NCBI GenBank assembly: GCA_937894495.1
Contig: CALCRR010000001.1
Span: forward strand, 1-15,418
Origin: an uncultured Ruminococcus sp.
GTDB taxonomy: Bacteria > Bacillota > Clostridia > Oscillospirales > Ruminococcaceae
DNA length: 15,418 nucleotides
Direction: 5' to 3'
The notes beneath the pieces are model-generated. The model did no database searches and was not told the origin of the DNA. It was given only the letters and a program-made list of their open reading frames with translations. The position numbers were made by a program, and so were the translations under genes. Shown here one piece after another: positions 7,357-14,595 of this stretch. How positions within the stretch are numbered: the first letter of the stretch is position 1; the number at the start of each line of letters is the position of its first letter.

Positions 7357-9190
7357 CTGTTTGGTTGGTATATTCATGACCGTGACCTTCGGCTTGTAGT
7401 TTGGTATATCAGCAACCTCCTCGACCACAGACGGCACAGCGTCCTCACCCTTGCCGCTGCTGAGGGCGGCGTTCACCACATCAAGCCGAGCCAGCTTCTC
7501 AGCCAACTCATCAGCACGGTCAAAAGGCTTAGTAAGATTCTCCCTCGCTTCGGCGAGATTGTTTTGAGCGTTCTCAATATCACGCTGGTACTGCTCGATA
7601 CGCTTGCCGATCTCATTAGCCGCAAGGTTCTCGATACGCCGCATATTACCCTGCTTGTTTTCCAAATTGACCTCACAGGTGTATTTCAAAGAGCCGCACA
7701 ATGATATGACGCAAGGAGCGCACTCCTCGAAGAAAGTTTTGCTCTTAGGGTTCTCCTCCAGTAAAAGATCGAATCCGAAATACTTGCCGACCTTCATGCT
7801 CTCGCCGGTTGTCGATACCTTGATTATAGATTTCTCCAATGCTTCACCAGCCTCCTCACGAACGTGCTCGGAGGTTGCTTCGGAATATACCTTTCCGTCA
7901 ATTTCTATCTGAAAAGCGGCTCCCTCCGGGTGATTTGCAGTAAACTGAGCTTGATCGGCAGTAGCCTTTTCAAGATATGTAGTGTACTGCTCGATACGCT
8001 GCGGCAGAGTTCTTTCAGCCTGCTCTTGATACTTAAACTGAGCCTTCTTGTACTCCGCTTCAAGCATTTTGAGTGTCTGCACATCATTATCAAGTTGTAT
8101 CTTTTCCTTTATCATAGGATTTCCGCTTGCTATAGCCTGCATTTCGGAATAGGTCAGCACCATTTCATCAACGTCCTCGGACACACGAACAGGGTCTTTT
8201 GAGGTCATTATCTGCGAAATAAATTTTGCTTTGTTGGTAATTATCCCCATCATATAACTGTCAAAGGTGTTTTCTGTCAGATAATGATATATACCCACCT
8301 CCGGGAACATATTGCCTTGACGAACACCACGCCCGTCCTGCTGAGTTAAGTCCGCAGGCTTCCACGGAATGTCAAGGTGATGTATTGCACAGATACGGTC
8401 TTGTATATTAGCACCTGTTCCGAGCTTCGATGTTGAAGCCAATATGAAACGTTTCTCGCCCTTTCTGAGTTGCTCAAACATCTCGGCTCTCGCCTTATCG
8501 GTCTTAGCGTCCCCTGCAAAGCATATCTCGTCTCTCGGAATACCACGCTCCACAAGGTCAGCCTTGATAGCTTCATAAATCGAGAAATGCTCAGCGTCCT
8601 CATTTATCGCAATATCGCAGAAAACTATCTGCACACCTCGCTCCGCCATTGTTGCGTTATAGTTCTCCACCAGAATATCCAGCATTTTATTGACTTTGCT
8701 ATCAGGTGCAGGAACCGCCTCCGGATTCATACAGCGGCAGTCCAGTCCGAGCAATCTTGCTTCATGCGTGATCTTCAGCATATTGTCCTCACGGGGGTCA
8801 ACACAACCGCCGTGTATAAGCTCCGCCCTCTGCGCCAACTGTTCCATATACTCTTTTTGGTATTCATCGGGCTTTGCAGAAATTACGATAGGCTTTCCGG
8901 TTTTCAAATCAGGCACGGGCAGCTTTATCATATCGGGAGTCTGAATATCCGCAAACTCCTTATACATCATCATAAGTTCAGGGATGTTCACAAACTTTGA
9001 AAAGCGGTTTTTCATTTGAAAGCCGTTGCCCGCAGGCTTTATTTCAAGCTGCGATACGACCTCTCCGAACGTGCTCGCCCAATCGTCAAAGGTCTCCAGT
9101 CCTGCCTTGTAGAGAAGATCGGGTCTGAGGTATCTTTGCATGACATAAAACTCTACCATGCTGTTCGTGCAAGGTGTGCCGATTGCGGCA
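7348..9190 (-). pseudogene. ICE SNF2-type (methylase-)helicase, C-terminal remnant
   Basis: The frame is open from TTG 9324 to 7348, but recognisable homology begins only at IGTPCTNSMVEFYVMQRYLR near 9185; the preceding 45 residues look unrelated and have no ribosome site. What remains is the second helicase lobe: STSKLGTGANIQDR (about residues 290-303 of the open frame, motif V) and DLTQQDGRGVRQGN (about 326-339, motif VI with the Q-x-x-GRG-x-RQ signature). A long coiled coil and the tail NIPTKQRR follow. Intact ICE relatives are usually about 2000 residues or more, with an N6-methylase and the ATP-binding lobe in front. Walker A and DEAD-box parts are missing, so it should be inactive as a helicase. 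The break coincides with the start of the opposite-strand cargo. The left edge is uncertain by tens of bases. Confidence 0.8.
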
Positions 9191-9291
9191 CTCCAATGAT
9201 GATTTAGATGAACGAAATAGGCAGTCGATATTGCGGTAAATACAATAATCAAGCGCTCGATGAAATCCTTATGGAATTTTTTAAAAAAGTA

Positions 9292-9320
9292 TTGACAAAA
9301 AGTGAGAAATGTGCTATAAT
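9292..9320 (+). promoter_or_regulatory. Consensus sigma-A promoter of the cargo operon
   Basis: TTGACA at 9292-9297 and TATAAT at 9315-9320 match consensus at all 12 positions with a 17-base spacer, and TG at 9312-9313 gives an extended -10. Transcription should start near 9327, leaving a leader of about 100 bases before the first gene. It lies just outside the helicase break, pointing away from it. Confidence 0.9.
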
Positions 9321-9420
9321 ACAACCATCATGGTATTTGCAACTGGCTTGTGGTTCGTCTTATATTATGGATATAAATGAACTCTGAGTCTAACCACGAT
9401 TTGCTACTCTAAAACATTAT

Positions 9421-9426
9421 GGGAGG
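9421..9426 (+). promoter_or_regulatory. GGGAGG ribosome site overlapping candidate starts
   Basis: The only good Shine-Dalgarno upstream of the first cargo gene lies inside ATG 9419 and one base before ATG 9428. Normal spacing would point to ATT 9431 or ATA 9434. This makes the true start uncertain and initiation probably inefficient, or the start codon non-standard. Confidence 0.55.
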
Positions 9427-9427
9427 T

Positions 9428-9886
9428 ATGATTATAAAAATTTTAAACAAGATTGCAACGGCTGTTGTTTCTGCTTCGATTGCGTTGTGTGCTATGAGTG
9501 CTGTGGGCATTAATGCAAGTGCGGACAGTTGGAGTGTATATTTCTATCCCGCACAGGCTCCCAATGGACTGAAGCTGACTGCCCAAAACAATTTCACAAG
9601 CAACAGCACAATTACTTATTTTTATGATAGTTGCAGTTCATTTCAGCAGACCAGCAACTACATGGGATATCCGGCTCATGTAGAATATTGGGGATATTGC
9701 GCTGACAATTCTGGCAATGTGGTTCATATGTGTACCAATTCTAATTTCGCATATTATTCAACTGCAAGTAAGACGAAAAGAAGTCTGTCATCAGGTTGTG
9801 GGGTTTATTATGTGTTTGTGGTGAAGCATGAAATTACTACAAACGGGAATAATTGCTCGATGTCTGGTTCGGTATCTTTGACATAA
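9428..9886 (+). CDS. Secreted Cys-containing protein, first gene of cargo operon
   Basis: The frame is open from ATG 9419; ATG 9428 is preferred because ATG 9419 lies before the ribosome site. The N-terminus is a Sec signal peptide: KILNK, a hydrophobic core and a probable cut after NASA, leaving a mature chain of about 120 residues beginning DSWSVYFYP. The mature part is rich in Ser, Asn, Tyr and Thr with five Cys (DSC, GYC, HMC, SGC, NNC) and an alternating pattern suggesting beta strands. It does not match lactococcin 972 or a lantibiotic leader. As the first gene behind a strong promoter, upstream of a lipoprotein and an ABC transporter, it could be a secreted toxin or signal; this is inference. 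It ends one base before the next gene, so the two are coupled. Confidence 0.8.
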   Translation: MIIKILNKIATAVVSASIALCAMSAVGINASADSWSVYFYPAQAPNGLKLTAQNNFTSNSTITYFYDSCSSFQQTSNYMGYPAHVEYWGYCADNSGNVVHMCTNSNFAYYSTASKTKRSLSSGCGVYYVFVVKHEITTNGNNCSMSGSVSLT

Positions 9887-9887
9887 C

Positions 9888-11042
9888 ATGGGCAATCATG
9901 TTGTTGCATTTCGTCGGTGGTTCATTTATCCGGTAATTGTAGTTTTGAGCACTTCGTTATGTATGCTTACAGGCTGCAAAAGTGAACATGAATTACAGAA
10001 TCTTGATTCAATTAAAAACGAATTGAGCGATTATAGTTTCCGTGAGCATGAAAATCTAAATTTTATGTGTGATCCACCTTCTGTATATGTAGATGATGTT
10101 TATACGATCACTATGAATCCGTCTAACTTAGATGAAATATCTGAAGATGACAGATTAAAACTTAAGAAAGCCACCGAATCAATATATGGAGTTAATCTTC
10201 CGATTGATCAAATTCAGGATTTCCAAATGAAGGGCGATGATGGATCGCTTGGTGCTAAACACTTGAGATTTGAAATTGAAGGCTATGGTGGGGAAAGCTA
10301 TAATAAGCAATCAACATTTATGCTTTGGAAAGATTTGCCTGATCAGATTATCTTAGATTTCAATTTCAAGGACACTAAAAGATTTGATGCAGCAAATTTC
10401 CCAAATGACGTGTATCAAATGATTGACAACAGTGAACTATCTATAGAGGATGCTATCAAGCAAGCGGATAATTATATTGCTAAACTTAATGAATGCAAGA
10501 TGTTTGATGATGGCGAAGGACAAGTTTTGTCAAATGTAATGGTTGCAAATACGGATTACGGTGCGATAATCATTTTACACTATCGTCAAACGAGATCAGG
10601 ATTGGAAGTTGATGACGGCGGATCGCTTCAATACGATCCAGGTGTTGACCAAATGCGAAATCCTTTTTTTGAGATTATGTTTGCCGGCAATGAATATCCT
10701 TTCAATATTCGGAATATGTACTCTGATGGTGTTAGTTCAATCGAGAGTGTCAGAATAATTCCTTTGAGTTCTGCGGAGTCTATTCTTTCAAATTCTTTAG
10801 CGCCGAACGTGCCAAATGATGTTTATCAGGTTGCGCTAAGGTATTGCTGTGTTTATCAGCAACAAGACGTTAACCGGATCTACCGACCAATGTGGTGTTT
10901 TGTCTTATCGGATTCCTGTAGTAGCCAGAACATTGGCTGGTCACAGTATTTTCCGCGCATTACAGCCTATGTTGATGCGATTGATGGAACAGTGTACTAT
11001 AGTGATTCTCAGCAATTTGTTTTAGGAAAGCTAGGTGCTTGA
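9888..11042 (+). CDS. Lipoprotein of unknown function
   Basis: The 384-residue protein has a lipoprotein signal peptide (VIVVLSTSLCMLTGC, lipobox LTGC with C30), so the chain should be anchored on the outer face of the membrane. The body is acidic, with SIEDAIKQADNYI in the middle. Near the C-terminus (332-371) YRPMWCFVL and then YVDAIDGTVYY recall the PepSY/YycI type of repeat, where a Trp strand is followed by a V-D-A-x-x-G-x-V strand; this is a resemblance only. It is translated one base after the secreted protein and ends 58 bases before a terminator, so the pair forms the most strongly transcribed part of the operon. Possible roles are an immunity or receptor lipoprotein for the secreted product; nothing in the sequence proves this. 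Confidence 0.8.
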   Translation: MGNHVVAFRRWFIYPVIVVLSTSLCMLTGCKSEHELQNLDSIKNELSDYSFREHENLNFMCDPPSVYVDDVYTITMNPSNLDEISEDDRLKLKKATESIYGVNLPIDQIQDFQMKGDDGSLGAKHLRFEIEGYGGESYNKQSTFMLWKDLPDQIILDFNFKDTKRFDAANFPNDVYQMIDNSELSIEDAIKQADNYIAKLNECKMFDDGEGQVLSNVMVANTDYGAIIILHYRQTRSGLEVDDGGSLQYDPGVDQMRNPFFEIMFAGNEYPFNIRNMYSDGVSSIESVRIIPLSSAESILSNSLAPNVPNDVYQVALRYCCVYQQQDVNRIYRPMWCFVLSDSCSSQNIGWSQYFPRITAYVDAIDGTVYYSDSQQFVLGKLGA

Positions 11043-11100
11043 TTGAGTTTTCTATAGCATACTGGTTCATGACGATGAAAAATTGTACCATTCTTATACC

Positions 11101-11136
11101 AAAAAGCAGACAGGTCTATGTGCTGTCTGCTTTTTT
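11101..11136 (+). terminator. Rho-independent terminator inside the cargo operon
   Basis: AAAAAGCAGACAG (11101-11113) pairs perfectly with CTGTCTGCTTTTT (11123-11135) around a nine-base loop, followed by T. The strong U tract makes it a good terminator for the first two genes. The ABC genes begin 21 bases later with no clear promoter between, so they may be made by read-through. Confidence 0.88.
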
Positions 11137-11156
11137 CATAAAGGAAGTGCTGCACC

Positions 11157-12032
11157 GTGAAGTTTTTCAACATTTTAAAGCATGATTTAAATAAAATTAT
11201 GATGAATAAAGGGTTTATCTTTGCTATATTTCTTACTTTTTTGCTTGCGTTTTCTGGCGAAGCATATCATGATGATGTAAACGGAAGAAGCTACACGATA
11301 TTTGAGAGCTTGTTCGCTTTTAGCCATGACTATATTAACAGCAATAATTCCTTTTCATCATTTTCAGTATTTCAGAATGGCATGACAGGGTATGTTCCTA
11401 TGTTTCTTCCTATTATTGCATCTTTTCCATTTATATTATCCTTCTCTACTGAACGAAGTAGTGGGTATATGCGCTTTTCAATTATCCGCACACGAAAGAG
11501 TAACTATTATCTCTCAAAGTTCATCTCATCCTTCTTAAGCGGTGGAACTGCTGTATTATTTGGAATGGGTCTGTTCGGAATAATAATCTATATCATTTTT
11601 CCAAACATTAGCAGTTTTAATGAAAATATGGATTATTTAAGTGTAGTCATGCCAAATGGCGAAGCTATAGAAATTGTAAAAACGCTGGTATCATTATTTC
11701 TTTATGGTGGATTTTCAGCGCTGCCGGCTTTTTTCCTTACTTCATTCACACAGAATCCTTATATAAATATGTGCTTGCCGTTTCTTTTTGTTTATATTTG
11801 GGATACTGCTGTTAACAAAATGCTCACTAATGCGTTTGAAACTGGAAATGTTGTAATCCAAGAAGTACTCCCTGCTTGTCGCCCAGATTCTGCAAGAAGG
11901 ATCGTATATATTAGTAAAGTTCCACTGTCCATCTCTGACAGGAGCGTACTTTTGTTTAATTGCTTTTATATGTTCCTTTTCTTATTTGGATATATTGTAG
12001 TTATGAATAAACGCACAGATCATGGTGCTTAA
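11157..12032 (+). CDS. ABC-2-type transporter permease (first)
   Basis: GTG 11157 is preceded nine bases upstream by AAGGAAG. The 291-residue protein is hydrophobic with about six membrane helices. The first is near residues 18-36. A large extracytoplasmic stretch with HDDVNGRSYT follows. The basic inner loop SIIRTRKSNYYLSKFISSF lies between helices 2 and 3, a pattern typical of ABC-2 permeases of bacteriocin-immunity exporters. The last helix ends with KRTDHGA. It has no ATPase domain; the partner is the ATPase at 13038. The next gene starts after its end, with the AAGGAG ribosome site overlapping the stop. Together with the following permease it resembles the LanE/LanG or BcrB type pair. 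The substrate is unknown. Confidence 0.83.
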   Translation: MKFFNILKHDLNKIMMNKGFIFAIFLTFLLAFSGEAYHDDVNGRSYTIFESLFAFSHDYINSNNSFSSFSVFQNGMTGYVPMFLPIIASFPFILSFSTERSSGYMRFSIIRTRKSNYYLSKFISSFLSGGTAVLFGMGLFGIIIYIIFPNISSFNENMDYLSVVMPNGEAIEIVKTLVSLFLYGGFSALPAFFLTSFTQNPYINMCLPFLFVYIWDTAVNKMLTNAFETGNVVIQEVLPACRPDSARRIVYISKVPLSISDRSVLLFNCFYMFLFLFGYIVVMNKRTDHGA

Positions 12033-12036
12033 GGAG
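12031..12036 (+). promoter_or_regulatory. AAGGAG ribosome site for the second permease
   Basis: AAGGAG overlaps the TAA stop of the first permease and sits nine bases before ATG 12046. This rules out the earlier in-frame ATG at 12022 as the main start. Confidence 0.75.
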
Positions 12037-12045
12037 TTATATCTG

Positions 12046-12906
12046 ATGACAAAAGCCAATATAAAGCAGGCAATCTCCTGCGCAAAGAATGAGTTTTCAA
12101 TATGGCTCATAGATGCAAGAATGCTTCTATTAAGTGTCCTGCTAATATTCGATTACAGCTTTGCCATAAAACCGCTTCAGTTAAACTCTGAAATAATGGG
12201 CAAACCGTTGAATATCCTTGAACCTTTTATTGCACTTGCTAACAATGGGCTTCTTCTTCTCTTTCTTCCGCTTCTTTTTTTGACATTAATTGCCGACTAT
12301 CCAAGGGCGGATGCAAATAACATTTTTAATATTGTTAGAATTGGACGAGTCAATTGGCTGATAGGACAGATGATTAAGCTGTTTTTTATGGCTGCATCAT
12401 ATATTATTTTTGTTATCATCGGAACGATTGCTCCAATGATAGGAAATGGAAGATTGACAAATCATTGGAGCGAAGTTGTAACAAAGTTCACATTGTTTCA
12501 CCCAGAGGAATCTCAGAATCCAGGTGTCAGACTTTTGCCAGAGAACTTGTATAACCAGCTCTCTGTCTATCAAGCTGCAATACTAAGCTATACATTTTTG
12601 TTCATGTATCTGCTGATCATAGGATTAATACTTTTGTTTTTTTCGCTCATTAGAAAAAAAACGGCCGGCTTTATTGTCTGTGGTGCTTTAATCTCAGTTG
12701 GAACTGTATTATGTTCTATAAAATCTAAAATGATGTGGACAATGCCAATGGCACATTCAATCATTTGGTTGCATTATACAAAGTATTTTAAACAACCTGT
12801 TGTATCTCTACATATCTCAGCCATTTATTTGATAACTGTTATCGTACTATTAATTATATCTTGTTTTGCTGTGATTCGAAGATTCAGTTTTGAAAATCTT
12901 ATATAA
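12046..12906 (+). CDS. ABC-2-type transporter permease (second)
   Basis: From ATG 12046 the protein has 286 residues (MTKANIKQ onward). About six membrane helices are visible: around LLLSVLLIFDYSFAI, NGLLLLFLPLLFLTLIADY, LFFMAASYIIFVIIGTIAP, LFMYLLIIGLILLFFSL, TAGFIVCGALISVGTVL and LITVIVLLIISCFAVI. The inner loop NIVRIGRVNWLIGQMIK is equivalent to RTRKSNYYLSKF in the first permease, so the two are distant paralogues forming a heterodimer with the downstream ATPase. The two-permease, one-ATPase layout is that of LanFEG-type immunity transporters, though other peptide or antibiotic exporters share it. The last residues are RRFSFENLI. Confidence 0.83.
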   Translation: MTKANIKQAISCAKNEFSIWLIDARMLLLSVLLIFDYSFAIKPLQLNSEIMGKPLNILEPFIALANNGLLLLFLPLLFLTLIADYPRADANNIFNIVRIGRVNWLIGQMIKLFFMAASYIIFVIIGTIAPMIGNGRLTNHWSEVVTKFTLFHPEESQNPGVRLLPENLYNQLSVYQAAILSYTFLFMYLLIIGLILLFFSLIRKKTAGFIVCGALISVGTVLCSIKSKMMWTMPMAHSIIWLHYTKYFKQPVVSLHISAIYLITVIVLLIISCFAVIRRFSFENLI

Positions 12907-13037
12907 AAGGCTTACTTTATGCAGTTATACACTAGCACTATGCGAATAACTGTTTAAAGCATCAATAACTAAAAAGTTTCGATACTGTACAAAATATAAA
13001 TAGTTGTCAAATATGGCAATGGAATAATGGAGTAATT
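12907..13037 (+). other. Intergenic gap before the ATPase
   Basis: This AT-rich gap of 131 bases separates the permeases from their ATPase. It contains a 7-bp inverted repeat, CAGTTAT 12922-12928 and ATAACTG 12946-12952, followed by TTTAAAGC. That could be a weak terminator or attenuator. I see no convincing promoter. Confidence 0.35.
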
Positions 13038-13682
13038 ATGGATATCATAGAAGTGAAAGACCTCTCTCTTACAATAAAGAAGTCGACAATCCTATATAAC
13101 ATTACAGTTTCCTTTGGTGCGGGGTGTATACATGGTTTGATTGGCAGAAACGGTAGTGGCAAGACAATGCTGATGAAATGCATTTGTGGTTTTGTGCGTC
13201 CGAGTGCCGGAAGTGTAACAGTTGCTGGAAAACAGATTGGCAAGGATTGTGACTTTCCTAAATCAGTCGGTATTATCATTGAAACACCTGGGTTTATCCC
13301 ATATTATTCTGGCTACAGAAATCTAAAACTTCTAGCAGATCTGAATAAAAAAATTGGCAAAGAGGAAATTCGTAGTACAATGGAAAAGGTGGGACTTGAT
13401 CCCGATTTAAAACGTCATGTGCGGAAATATTCTCTCGGTATGCGGCAGCGGCTGGGGCTTGCACAGGCGATTATGGAAAATCCCGATTTGTTGATTCTCG
13501 ATGAACCAATGAACGGGCTTGACAAGGACGGTGTAGCTGATATGCGAAAGTATTTGCTTGACCTCAAAACACAAGGAAAGACTATTTTGATTGCATCACA
13601 TTCGGCGGAAGATATTGAGGTTCTTTGTGATACTGTTTGTGAAATGGACAAAGGTGAACTAATAAAAGTGAAAGGATGGTAA
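13038..13682 (+). CDS. ABC transporter ATP-binding protein (BcrA/LanF-like)
   Basis: The start at ATG 13038 is supported by GGAG five bases upstream. The 214-residue protein is one complete nucleotide-binding domain: Walker A GRNGSGKT (36-43), signature YSLGMRQRLGLAQ (about 133-145), Walker B LLILDEP (about 155-161) with D-loop GLD, and the switch His in IASHSAED. It is short, with no C-terminal extension, as in LanF-type subunits. It should power the two permeases upstream in moving a peptide, lipid or antibiotic across or out of the membrane. That all three proteins form one complex is inferred from order and strand. Only four bases separate it from the next gene. Confidence 0.93.
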   Translation: MDIIEVKDLSLTIKKSTILYNITVSFGAGCIHGLIGRNGSGKTMLMKCICGFVRPSAGSVTVAGKQIGKDCDFPKSVGIIIETPGFIPYYSGYRNLKLLADLNKKIGKEEIRSTMEKVGLDPDLKRHVRKYSLGMRQRLGLAQAIMENPDLLILDEPMNGLDKDGVADMRKYLLDLKTQGKTILIASHSAEDIEVLCDTVCEMDKGELIKVKGW

Positions 13683-13686
13683 ACTT

Positions 13687-14088
13687 ATGAGGAATATAGC
13701 ACTTCGTGTAGTTTGTCTCTTATTAATGATATTAACAGTTCCATTACATTCAATAACTGTCAATGCTACAAATAATTTTGTTCTCCAGTCAACGCTAATT
13801 TTTAACCATATCCCCAATGCTCCAAGTAGTATTTCGCATTATACAAATGAATTGGATATTTATAATGCAACTATCAATATTGATTTTCAGGTAACAAACC
13901 TTCTAAATGGAAAACTTAAAATTGAATCCGAAACAGATTCGTTTACTCCTTTTTACATTACAACAAATGATACTGTCCAATTATATTATTCAATTTTTCC
14001 ATATAACACTGAGACGATACATATAACATTTATTCCTATAAACAATACTCAATATGGTTATTGCTGTTTATATGTTAACATATGTTGA
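13687..14088 (+). CDS. Small secreted protein, last gene of cargo operon
   Basis: The 133-residue protein begins with a Sec signal peptide (RNIALRVVCLLLMILTV, probable cut near VNA, leaving TNNFVLQ). The mature part is rich in Asn, Thr, Ile and Tyr and ends in a Cys-rich tail, YGYCCLYVNIC. It is likely beta-rich. No known family is recognised. The start follows the ATPase by four bases, with AAAGGA about ten bases upstream. Its IPNAPSSI segment near the mature N-terminus loosely resembles YPAQAPNGL of the first gene, so the two could be distant relatives, but the alignment is short. It could be a second component of a secreted product, or an extracytoplasmic partner of the transporter. Confidence 0.7.
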   Translation: MRNIALRVVCLLLMILTVPLHSITVNATNNFVLQSTLIFNHIPNAPSSISHYTNELDIYNATINIDFQVTNLLNGKLKIESETDSFTPFYITTNDTVQLYYSIFPYNTETIHITFIPINNTQYGYCCLYVNIC

Positions 14089-14099
14089 AGTAGCCCTTT

Positions 14100-14128
14100 T
14101 TGACAGATGAATAGGATCATGCTACAAT
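14100..14128 (+). promoter_or_regulatory. Strong plus-strand promoter pointing at the minus-strand gene
   Basis: TTGACA at 14100-14105 and TACAAT at 14123-14128 are spaced by 17 bases. It lies just after the last cargo gene and would make a transcript starting near 14135 that reads into the opposite strand of the 14248 gene. No plus-strand gene follows, so it may be a leftover or the promoter of an antisense RNA. Confidence 0.7.
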
Positions 14129-14135
14129 GCAGATA

Positions 14136-14160
14136 AGACCGACATCTCATCTGCCGGTCT
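14136..14160. repeat. Imperfect hairpin at the right edge of the cargo
   Basis: AGACCGACA (14136-14144) and TGCCGGTCT (14152-14160) surround a seven-base loop. The single mismatch is A-C on the plus strand but a G-U wobble on the minus strand, so the minus-strand RNA folds better. No U tract follows in either direction, so it is at best a weak terminator for leftward transcription or a stabilising 5' hairpin for the 14100 promoter transcript. Confidence 0.5.
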
Positions 14161-14251
14161 CATCATAATCAATCTTTGTTTTCAATATGCACTGTTTTGC
14201 GTCTACACAAAATTCAGGATTGAGCCGCAGTAACGCTCCGTTCTTGTTTAT
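14147..14251 (-). pseudogene. Remnant reading frame after the small ICE gene
   Basis: A stop-free minus-strand frame overlapping the end of the 14248 gene reads NKNGALLRLNPEFCVDAKQC and then TKIDYDETGR before TGA 14149-14147. It has protein-like composition, but its only possible start is ATA at 14251, with no ribosome site. It may be the front of an ICE gene whose start has decayed and whose remainder was lost where the cargo begins. A chance frame cannot be excluded at this length. Confidence 0.3.
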
Positions 14252-14454
14252 TCGTCACTGCACTCGACAAGCCCGTGCAGGAGTTGGATATAAATACACT
14301 CTGCTCGTTCACGCTCCTCGCCCTCGGTGGTCATCATGAGTTCAAGGAAATATGCCTTTGCCTGTTCGTAGTCCGTCCAGCCCTCTCGCTTGCCGTTGCA
14401 GATGGTTATGACCTTACGGCTTCGGGGCATTGCCAATTCGGGTATTGCTAACAT
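14248..14454 (-). CDS. Small conserved ICE protein of unknown function
   Basis: The 68-residue protein starts at ATG 14454, eight bases after AGGAGG; the earlier GTG 14463 lies inside that site. It reads VITICNGKREGWTDYEQAKA then YFLELMMTTEGEERERAECI, ending in LVECSDE. This two-strand plus two-helix layout is familiar from small accessory proteins near relaxases in Clostridia elements, also found as a tail domain in larger proteins; I cannot name the family. It has no membrane segment or signal peptide. It has its own promoter at 14487-14515 and sits downstream of the relaxase gene. A plus-strand promoter at 14100 could produce RNA antisense to it. Confidence 0.8.
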   Translation of the reverse strand: MLAIPELAMPRSRKVITICNGKREGWTDYEQAKAYFLELMMTTEGEERERAECIYIQLLHGLVECSDE

Positions 14455-14486
14455 TTGAAGCACCTCCTATGTTTGTTGGTAGCTCC

Positions 14487-14515
14487 ATTATAGCCTATGA
14501 TGCTCTCGGAGTCCA
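14487..14515 (-). promoter_or_regulatory. Promoter of the small ICE gene
   Basis: On the minus strand TGGACT (14515-14510, four of six matches to TTGACA) and a perfect TATAAT (14492-14487) are 17 bases apart. The start would be near 14480, leaving a leader of about 26 bases with AGGAGG at 14468-14463. Confidence 0.75.
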
Positions 14516-14595
14516 GCATATCGGGAAAAATGTAATAATTCTTGTGCATAGCGCAGCAATCAGAGAAAAATCCTCGGTGAAATATGCTGTATATC

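Noticed and set aside
9208..9387. Plus-strand small frame starting MNEIGSRYCGKYNNQA
   Set aside because: It runs across the perfect promoter at 9292-9320, lacks a ribosome site and matches nothing I know. It may include debris from the insertion, but it is not a supported gene.
9339..9404. Leader hairpin GCAA...GTGGTT with AACCAC...TTGC as a riboswitch
   Set aside because: The stem is only six plus four pairs with an uneven internal loop and a long AT-rich apical loop; no known riboswitch core is visible.
9428..9886. Lactococcin 972-type bacteriocin
   Set aside because: The mature sequence lacks that family's pattern, and the transporter here has two ordinary ABC-2 permeases rather than the DUF1430-type large membrane protein.
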